From positions 1 through 11,733 of the forward strand of contig SBFU01000422.1 of the NCBI GenBank assembly GCA_006227785.1: 11,733 nt of DNA. The letters are read 5' to 3'. Numbering within the stretch: position 1 is the stretch's first letter; each line of letters opens with the position of its first letter. This DNA comes from Burkholderiales bacterium. Lineage in GTDB: Bacteria; Pseudomonadota; Gammaproteobacteria; Burkholderiales; Burkholderiaceae_C. Shown in pieces: positions 7,115-11,733 of the stretch. The notes beneath the pieces are model-generated. The model saw only the letters and a list, made by a program, of their open reading frames with translations. It was not told the DNA's origin and searched no databases. A program made the position numbers and the translations under genes.

Positions 7115-8105
7115 AGCCATCACCTGGGCGCTGCCGTCGGTACAGCACACAGCAGCCGACATTGCGGCCGCCACGGGCGCCGAAGAAGCCTTCATCGCCG
7201 ACAAGGTCGGCCTCAGGACGCGCCACGTGCTCGGCTCAGGAGAGTCGGGCATCGGCCTGGCCGTGGCCGCGTGCCAGAAGCTGCTGGCCGCGCAACCCCA
7301 GCTGGCCAGCGAAGGCGTGGACCTGCTGGTCTGTGTGACCCAGAACCCGGACCGCCGCATTCCCCACAACGCACCGGGCATTGCGCAGGCGCTGGGCCTG
7401 TCGACCCAGGTGGCCTCGTTCGACATCAGCCTGGGCTGCTCGGGCTACGTCTACGGTCTGGAAATCGTGGAGGGCTTTCTGCAGCGTTGCGGACTGCGCC
7501 ATGCCATCCTGGTGACCTGCGACCCCTACTCCCGCATCATGGCGGCCGAAGACCGCGACACCAACTGCATATTCGGGGACGCGGCCACGGCCACCTGGGT
7601 GAGTGCGCAAGGCACGCGCAGCCAGACGCTGGCAGTGGACTTCGGCACCGACGGCGCGGGCGCAGACGCCATCGAAATACCGGCTGGCGGTGCCACGCAG
7701 CCCCAGGTGTCGCTGCTGGGCCCGCCGGGCGTGCAGGCCCACGACCGCGATCAGCTCAGGCTGCACATGCGCGGGCGGGCGGTCTTCAATTTTGTGCTCT
7801 CGCGCATTCCGGTGAGCCTGCAGGCCTGCCTGGATCGTGCCGGTCTCACCCTGGATCAGATCGACCTGTTCGCCCTGCACCAGGGTTCGACCTACATGCT
7901 CGATGCCCTGGCCCGCCGGGCGGGCATCCCGCCCGAAAAAGTCCTCAAGAACATGGACCGCTTCGGCAACACCGTGTCCTCGACCATCCCCCTGCTGCTG
8001 GCCGAGCTGCAGGAGCGTGACGCCCTGCGGGGACGCACGGTGCTGCTCAGCGGCTTTGGTGTCGGGCTCTCGTGGTCCACTGCCGTGGTGCGGTTCTCGC
8101 CCTGA
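7104..8105 (+). CDS. 3-oxoacyl-ACP synthase III family protein (FabH-like)
   Basis: A ketoacyl-ACP synthase III (thiolase fold) of 333 aa. The full catalytic triad is present: Cys112 (ISLGCSGYVYG, the same residue number as in E. coli FabH), His259 (FALHQGS) and Asn289 (FGNTVSS); His and Asn are 30 apart, as in FabH (244/274). The C-terminal signature GFGVGLSWSTAVVRF is intact. Such enzymes condense an acyl-CoA with malonyl-ACP, or transfer acyl groups between CoA and carrier proteins. ATG at 7104 follows GGAG at 7090-7093. It sits before an ACP, an SGNH protein and an MBOAT, so it probably supplies a special acyl-ACP rather than housekeeping fatty acids; the GCSGYVYG form resembles, from memory, KASIIIs of glycan-modification clusters. 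Confidence 0.9.
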   Translation: MSIEAITWALPSVQHTAADIAAATGAEEAFIADKVGLRTRHVLGSGESGIGLAVAACQKLLAAQPQLASEGVDLLVCVTQNPDRRIPHNAPGIAQALGLSTQVASFDISLGCSGYVYGLEIVEGFLQRCGLRHAILVTCDPYSRIMAAEDRDTNCIFGDAATATWVSAQGTRSQTLAVDFGTDGAGADAIEIPAGGATQPQVSLLGPPGVQAHDRDQLRLHMRGRAVFNFVLSRIPVSLQACLDRAGLTLDQIDLFALHQGSTYMLDALARRAGIPPEKVLKNMDRFGNTVSSTIPLLLAELQERDALRGRTVLLSGFGVGLSWSTAVVRFSP

Positions 8106-8126
8106 GGGGACCCCGGGGGCCTGCCC

Positions 8127-8132
8127 TACAAT
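8127..8132 (+). promoter_or_regulatory. Possible internal -10 element before the ACP gene
   Basis: TACAAT occurs in the 109-nt gap between the KASIII and ACP genes, the largest gap in the cluster. No convincing -35 hexamer is seen at 16-18 nt spacing. It could give the ACP-SGNH-MBOAT-microprotein part its own transcript. Confidence 0.3.
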
Positions 8133-8214
8133 GGGCGTTTGCGGAGAAGCCCGGGCAGACGCTCACGTTCTGGAACCTGAGCGCCCGCAGCGAGCCCATG
8201 ACGGAGTCCAGACC

Positions 8215-8460
8215 ATGCAATTGACCGATGAACAGGCCCTTGACTTGATCAAGGCGGCCCTGGAGAAGACCAAGCCCGGTCTGGGAGCCAAGGCGGACGT
8301 GAACACCCACCTGATCAAGGACAAGGTGATCGATTCGCTGGACTCGATGAACTTCCTGTTCGAACTGGAAGAACTGCATGGCGCGCAGCTGGAAGCCATC
8401 GACGAAACCTTTGACGATTTCCGCGTCAGCCGCCTGATCGAGATCCTCAAGGCAGCCTGA
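8215..8460 (+). CDS. Free-standing acyl carrier protein (DltC-like role)
   Basis: An 81-aa acidic acyl carrier protein. Ser41 in KVIDSLDSMNF is the expected 4'-phosphopantetheine attachment site (DSL motif) at the start of helix II. Length is typical for ACP or DltC. GGAG at 8203-8206, 8 nt before ATG 8215, sets the start; an in-frame ATG at 8131 would add 28 residues unlike any ACP N-terminus. The SGNH gene begins 3 nt after its stop. A dedicated ACP next to an MBOAT is the arrangement of dlt operons, where DltC presents a thioester-bound D-alanine to DltB. Here the cargo is unknown, but the neighbouring KASIII suggests a fatty or short acyl group. It is not the housekeeping acpP, whose usual fab neighbours are missing. 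Confidence 0.9.
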   Translation: MQLTDEQALDLIKAALEKTKPGLGAKADVNTHLIKDKVIDSLDSMNFLFELEELHGAQLEAIDETFDDFRVSRLIEILKAA

Positions 8461-8463
8461 TCG

Positions 8464-9471
8464 ATGGGTGCGTGGCGACCGGCGCTGCTGCTGATGGCGC
8501 TGGCCCTGTTTCTTTCGTGGACCGATTCCGCCGGCTTTCGCCAGGGCATCGTCCGCAACACGCAGGCCTGCGCCGTCACCCAGATGCTGGCGCTGCCACC
8601 CGGGGTCGACTTCGTGGCCATTGGCAGCTCCCGCATCCGCCAGGGCATCGATCCGCAGCACATGGTCAAGGTCTCTGGCGGCCGGCTTCGCCAGCCCATG
8701 AACTTCGGACGCGGCGGCCGGAGCGTCCAGCGCAACTTTGCCATTCTGGAGGATCTGCTGGAGCGCGGCGCCCGCCCGGCGGCCATCCTGTTCGAGGTGG
8801 ACCTCGACCGCCTGGCCTCGAACGCAAAGACCCGGTCGATCCCGGTGCCGCGCGACATCGGCATCCTGTCTTTCCGAGACCTGTTTGGCACCTATGGCGC
8901 GCACCCCGATCGACCGGTGATCGAGCGCCTGCAGAACGTCGCGCTGAAGGTGCTGGTCAAACTGCGCACCGCCCTGATGTACACCTTCTCGGGCGATGCG
9001 ATCGGGCACCAGCTGCTGGCCCTGCGCACCGAACAGGCCGACACCACCTGCAGGGTGCCCAACTACGACGTCCGCCTGCCCGTGCACGTCGAGAAGACAG
9101 AGGCTCTGGTACAGCACTACGACAAGGTGTTCGGGCCGTCACGCCGCACCACCGAGGACGACCGCTTCCAGCCCGGCAACGGGCTGCACGCGCAGGACGA
9201 GCGCCACTACCTCGAACGTGCCCGCGAGGTGGCCGCACGGCACCGGGTGCGCCTGATCGTCACTCAGCCCTGGAATGCGGGTCAGCCGCCGCTTTCCGGG
9301 CCGGCACAGGACCGCATCCGCGCGATCATTCCCGAATTCGTCTACCCGCCACCTGAGCTGGTGCGGGCCAGCTGGGACCACTTCTTCGACCACAACCACA
9401 TGGACACCCAGGCGCGGCTGGCGTACAGCGGCTGGCTGGCAACAGAGGTCGTCAGGGGGATGGACCCGTGA
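8464..9471 (+). CDS. Membrane-anchored SGNH/DltD-like acyltransferase
   Basis: A 335-aa protein with a hydrophobic N-terminal segment (about residues 5-20, ALLLMALALFLSW) acting as signal or membrane anchor; the rest should be periplasmic. The SGNH block I is VAIGSSRIRQG, with Ser56 the likely nucleophile by comparison with GDSL and with the GSS motif of DltD. A glycine-rich block follows at about 80-85 (NFGRGGR). Near the C-terminus Asp309-x-x-His312 (FFDHNHMD) supplies the DxxH pair of the triad. DltD, PatB and AlgX/AlgJ are SGNH-fold partners of MBOATs that acylate envelope glycans. The stop overlaps the MBOAT start by 4 nt (GTGA), so the two are translationally coupled. The substrate cannot be told from sequence; low similarity to true DltD is likely (about 80 residues shorter). 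Confidence 0.82.
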   Translation: MGAWRPALLLMALALFLSWTDSAGFRQGIVRNTQACAVTQMLALPPGVDFVAIGSSRIRQGIDPQHMVKVSGGRLRQPMNFGRGGRSVQRNFAILEDLLERGARPAAILFEVDLDRLASNAKTRSIPVPRDIGILSFRDLFGTYGAHPDRPVIERLQNVALKVLVKLRTALMYTFSGDAIGHQLLALRTEQADTTCRVPNYDVRLPVHVEKTEALVQHYDKVFGPSRRTTEDDRFQPGNGLHAQDERHYLERAREVAARHRVRLIVTQPWNAGQPPLSGPAQDRIRAIIPEFVYPPPELVRASWDHFFDHNHMDTQARLAYSGWLATEVVRGMDP

Positions 9472-10583
9472 TCTTCGGCCTTGAGCTGACCCTCTTTCTC
9501 TACCTGTCGCTGGCCAGCATGTTCTGGCTGACGCGGACCCGAGCGCCCCGGCTGGCACTGGCCCTGCTGGTGGCCGCCAACCTGGCCTTGCTGTTCCTGG
9601 CCAACCCCCTGCTGCTGTTCTACCTGAGCGGCCAGATCCTCTGGATGTGGCTGCTCTTCCAGGTCCTTCGGCGCTTGCAGCCGCGCCAGATCAAGGCCTG
9701 GCCCTGGCTGGTGTTTCTGGGCCTGATCCCCTTCAACCTGCAGGTCTGGATGGGTCCACGCCTGGGCAGTCAGGGCTGGCTGGGCGTCTGGGGACAGACC
9801 GGCTGGCATGGCATTTTCTGGACCGTGGGCGCCACCTTCTTCGTGGTCAAGTCGTTCATGGTCCTCAAGGAATCGCTGAAGGAGCAACGGTTCGACACCT
9901 GGCCAGCCCTGGCCGCGCTCACCTTCGTTCCGTCCTTCAGTGCGGGTCCGATCCATGGCGGCACGCCCTGGCGGCCCGGGCAGCAGGCGCCTTCGCTGAC
10001 GCGCCAGGACATGACGGGCATCTTCCTGAAGATCGGCTGGGGCGCGGCGGCCCTGTACGTGCTGGCGCCCTGGTTCAAGGCCCAGGCCCAGGCGGCCTCG
10101 GCCATGCCCTGGGGCATGCCGGCCGACATGTACCTCAGCTTCGCCGCCCTGTATTTCGACTTTTCCGGCTACAGCCTGCTGGCCATCGCCTGCGCCGCCA
10201 TGTTCGGCGTGCGACTGCCCGAGAACTTCAACCGCCCCTACCTGGCCACCAACATCCAGGAGTTCTGGCAGCGCTGGCACATGTCGCTCAACGCCTTCAT
10301 CGGCACCTACCTGTTCAAGCCCATGGTGCGCGCCACCGGGTCACCACGCCTGGGCATCTTCCTGGCCTTCGTCAGCGCCGGCCTGTGGCACAAGGCCTCG
10401 CTGGGCTACCTGGCGTGGGGCATCGGTCATGGCATTGCCCTGAGCCTCTACATGAAACCGCCCCGGGTCTGGATCGTCCTCCGTGAGCGCCTGCCCCGGT
10501 GGCTGGTCAAGCTGTTGTCCTGGGCCATGACCATGACCTGGGTCGCCGCGCTCTCCTATGGCGCCACCCGCCTTCCCTACTGA
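9468..10583 (+). CDS. MBOAT family O-acyltransferase (DltB-like)
   Basis: A polytopic inner-membrane acyltransferase of 371 aa, somewhat shorter than DltB (about 400) and much shorter than AlgI. MBOAT signatures are in order: FDFSGYSLLAIACAAMFGVR, LPENFNRPYLATNIQEFWQR with His271 (QRWHMSLNAF), His308 in SAGLWHKAS (the invariant MBOAT histidine), then WGIGHG (His321). It would move an acyl group from the ACP thioester across the membrane. The start is GTG at 9468, overlapping the SGNH stop, with AGGGGGA at 9454-9460. The chain ends right after the last hydrophobic segment in TRLPY, so a tyrosine is the terminal residue. The reading frame stays open past its TGA into the downstream microprotein. 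Confidence 0.92.
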   Translation: MIFGLELTLFLYLSLASMFWLTRTRAPRLALALLVAANLALLFLANPLLLFYLSGQILWMWLLFQVLRRLQPRQIKAWPWLVFLGLIPFNLQVWMGPRLGSQGWLGVWGQTGWHGIFWTVGATFFVVKSFMVLKESLKEQRFDTWPALAALTFVPSFSAGPIHGGTPWRPGQQAPSLTRQDMTGIFLKIGWGAAALYVLAPWFKAQAQAASAMPWGMPADMYLSFAALYFDFSGYSLLAIACAAMFGVRLPENFNRPYLATNIQEFWQRWHMSLNAFIGTYLFKPMVRATGSPRLGIFLAFVSAGLWHKASLGYLAWGIGHGIALSLYMKPPRVWIVLRERLPRWLVKLLSWAMTMTWVAALSYGATRLPY

Positions 10584-10625
10584 TACCGGATACCGCTGGC
10601 CCACCACCCCAAGGACACCCTGCCG

Positions 10626-10763
10626 ATGCCCAAGTTCATCCAGACATGGCTGCCCACCATTCGCCGCATCCTGACCAGCTGGTGGTTCATCGGCTTGCTG
10701 GGCTGGCTGTTGATCGGGCTCAACTATCCCCTGGAAAACGTGCTGCCACGCTACGCTGGCTGA
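10626..10763 (+). CDS. 45-aa single-TM microprotein, DltX-like candidate
   Basis: A small gene: AAGGA at 10611-10615, 10 nt before ATG 10626, stop TGA at 10761-10763. The product has a basic amphipathic N-terminus (KFIQTWLPTIRR), one membrane helix (about residues 15-32, rich in Trp, Leu, Ile, Gly) and a short tail NYPLENVLPRYAG. By the positive-inside rule the tail is outside the cytoplasm. This is the design of DltX, the dlt operon microprotein of about 50 aa whose C-terminal hexapeptide tyrosine carries the acyl group from DltB to DltD (published for Gram-positive Dlt). Here Tyr43 lies in the last six residues. It follows the MBOAT gene by 42 nt and ends the cluster. Sequence identity to DltX is not claimed; size, topology, tail tyrosine and position are the evidence. 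Confidence 0.72.
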   Translation: MPKFIQTWLPTIRRILTSWWFIGLLGWLLIGLNYPLENVLPRYAG

Positions 10764-10776
10764 AGGCCCCAGTCCG

Positions 10777-11556
10777 TCAGTTGAGCAGCGCGGGGTCGGG
10801 TCGGGTGGCCTGATTGATCTCGCGCAGACGCCGACAGGCAGGGTCCTGCGCCAACGCCGGGTCTGCGCAAGCCTGGCTCTGGCAGAGCGCGCGGCTGAAG
10901 AAATTGCCGCTGTCGGCGCAGCGCTGCTCCACCGTTGGAGCCGCAGCGGGCACCACCGCGGTCACCGCCGCCGGGCGGCTCTCGGGCAAGGGGCGGCGGG
11001 TCGGCGCTGGCTCGGTGGCCGCCGGCTTGACGTCCTGAGGGGAGGTGGACGGCTCGGCGCGCGCCACGGACGCCGCAGCATCACGCCGTCGGGCCAGCTC
11101 GGCCTCACGCTGCCGGCGCTCTGCAGCGGCCCGCTCTCGGGCGTGGGCTTCCTCGCGCGCCTGGTCCTCGCGGGCCAGTCGCTCCAGCGACGCCTTCAAC
11201 CGGGCCTGGGCCGCGGCCGTCGCCTGGGTCAGGTTGTCGGCAGGGGCACTGGCGGGTTCGTTCCCGGCTGGCTTCACCGGCTCTGCGGTCGTGGGTGGAG
11301 CCGCGGCCACGGCAGGGTGACCACTGCCGCGCGGCGCCCCCAAAGTCCAGAACAACAGGACGGCCAACGCGCCGAGGCCGACCGCCAGCCACCAGCGGGT
11401 GGCCAGGGCTTTAGGCGCCGCTTTGCTGCCCCGACGAGATCGGGACCGTTCACGTCCTGCTGCCTCCGGCGCAGCCGGCAAAGCAGCGGCACACAGTCGG
11501 CACTGCGTCACACCACCGTGATTTTCGGCGCCACACGCCTGACAAACCACCCCCAT
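10777..11556 (-). CDS. Zinc-ribbon, single-TM, coiled-coil protein of unknown function
   Basis: A 259-aa protein from ATG 11556, chosen because GGAGGAG stands 8 nt upstream on the minus strand; an in-frame ATG at 11589 lacks this. Residues 5-22 form a zinc ribbon (Cys5-x2-Cys8, Cys19-x2-Cys22). A basic stretch (35-45) and one membrane helix (about 55-73) follow. Next comes an Ala/Pro-rich part and a charged Ala/Arg/Glu coiled coil (roughly 115-165). The C-terminus (209-241) has four cysteines (213, 225, 230, 241) in RCADSGNFFSRALC and later CADPALAQDPAC, a pattern I recall from other Burkholderiales proteins. The topology suggests a cytoplasmic sensor ribbon with a periplasmic tail. It is convergent with the microprotein gene, the stops being 13 nt apart with no clear terminator. 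Function unknown. Confidence 0.85.
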   Translation of the reverse strand: MGVVCQACGAENHGGVTQCRLCAAALPAAPEAAGRERSRSRRGSKAAPKALATRWWLAVGLGALAVLLFWTLGAPRGSGHPAVAAAPPTTAEPVKPAGNEPASAPADNLTQATAAAQARLKASLERLAREDQAREEAHARERAAAERRQREAELARRRDAAASVARAEPSTSPQDVKPAATEPAPTRRPLPESRPAAVTAVVPAAAPTVEQRCADSGNFFSRALCQSQACADPALAQDPACRRLREINQATRPDPALLN

Positions 11557-11589
11557 GAAGCCGACTCCTCCGCTGTTCATCGATGACAA

Positions 11590-11733
11590 GGCCTTCGCTT
11601 GTAGCAGAGGTCAGGCGGGTGCGAGCCTGCTGACAGGATCAGCGGCAGGCATGGCGGTCGGACGGTGCCTGCTGGCTCAGGCGGCCGCTGCCAAAAGCTT
11701 TGCGCTGATGTGGATCGAGGACCACAGGAAACC
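11590..11733. other. Right-edge region without a confident gene
   Basis: Two short open ends exist. On the minus strand, a frame ending at 11677 reads GFLWSSIHISAKLLAAAA and could be the C-terminus of a gene beyond the edge. On the plus strand, a frame from ATG 11555 is open to the edge but has several rare codons and lower third-position GC than the real genes here. Neither can be supported. A TACAAG at 11598-11603 (minus) might be the -10 of the zinc-ribbon gene, without a visible -35. Confidence 0.3.

Noticed and set aside
8131..8214. N-terminal extension of the ACP from an in-frame ATG at 8131
   Set aside because: The added 28 residues do not look like ACP sequence, the ATG overlaps the TACAAT element, and the ATG at 8215 has a good ribosome site.
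8047..9117. 356-codon minus-strand frame opposite the ACP and SGNH genes
   Set aside because: Antisense to genes with intact family motifs; no recognisable features of its own.
11555..11733. Plus-strand frame from ATG 11555 open to the right edge
   Set aside because: Starts on the same CATG as the zinc-ribbon gene on the other strand, lacks a ribosome site, has rare codons such as AGA and weaker third-position GC.

Overview
The window is GC-rich (roughly two-thirds G+C, strong GC bias at third codon positions). Its gene set fits a betaproteobacterium of the order Burkholderiales, probably Comamonadaceae-like: glcEF, a glnK-amtB pair whose AmtB carries a long Ala/Pro/Glu leader, comM, and a zinc-ribbon/coiled-coil protein with a Cys-rich tail. 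The taxonomic call is inferred from gene content and composition; no rRNA or tRNA gene is present.

Left part (1-4600, all genes on the minus strand): the first codons of a CidA/LrgA-like membrane protein run off the left edge. Next come glcE-glcF, two subunits of glycolate oxidase without a neighbouring glcD, then a clear rho-independent terminator, then glnK-amtB (PII regulator and ammonium channel). A good sigma-54 (-24/-12) promoter match precedes glnK, with an NtrC-like dyad about 200 bp further upstream. The 354-bp divergent region separates glnK from comM.

Right part (4865-10763, all genes on the plus strand): comM (YifB), the Mg-chelatase-like AAA+ helicase of natural transformation, is followed 27 nt later by a compact six-gene cluster. 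Its members are an unrecognised 223-aa protein, a FabH-type ketoacyl-ACP synthase III with an intact Cys-His-Asn triad, a free-standing 81-aa acyl carrier protein, a membrane-anchored SGNH/DltD-like protein, a DltB-like MBOAT acyltransferase, and a 45-aa single-TM microprotein ending in Leu-Pro-Arg-Tyr-Ala-Gly. The last four match, part for part, the Gram-positive Dlt machinery (DltC, DltD, DltB, DltX). There is no DltA-like adenylating ligase; a KASIII and an unknown protein stand in its place. I read this as a cell-envelope acylation system: an acyl-ACP made in the cytoplasm is used by the MBOAT, passed to a C-terminal tyrosine outside the membrane, and delivered by the SGNH protein to an unknown glycan. 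This is the most interesting content of the window.

The right end holds a convergent minus-strand gene for a zinc-ribbon, single-TM, coiled-coil protein with a conserved-looking Cys-rich C-terminus, then about 175 bp with no confident gene.
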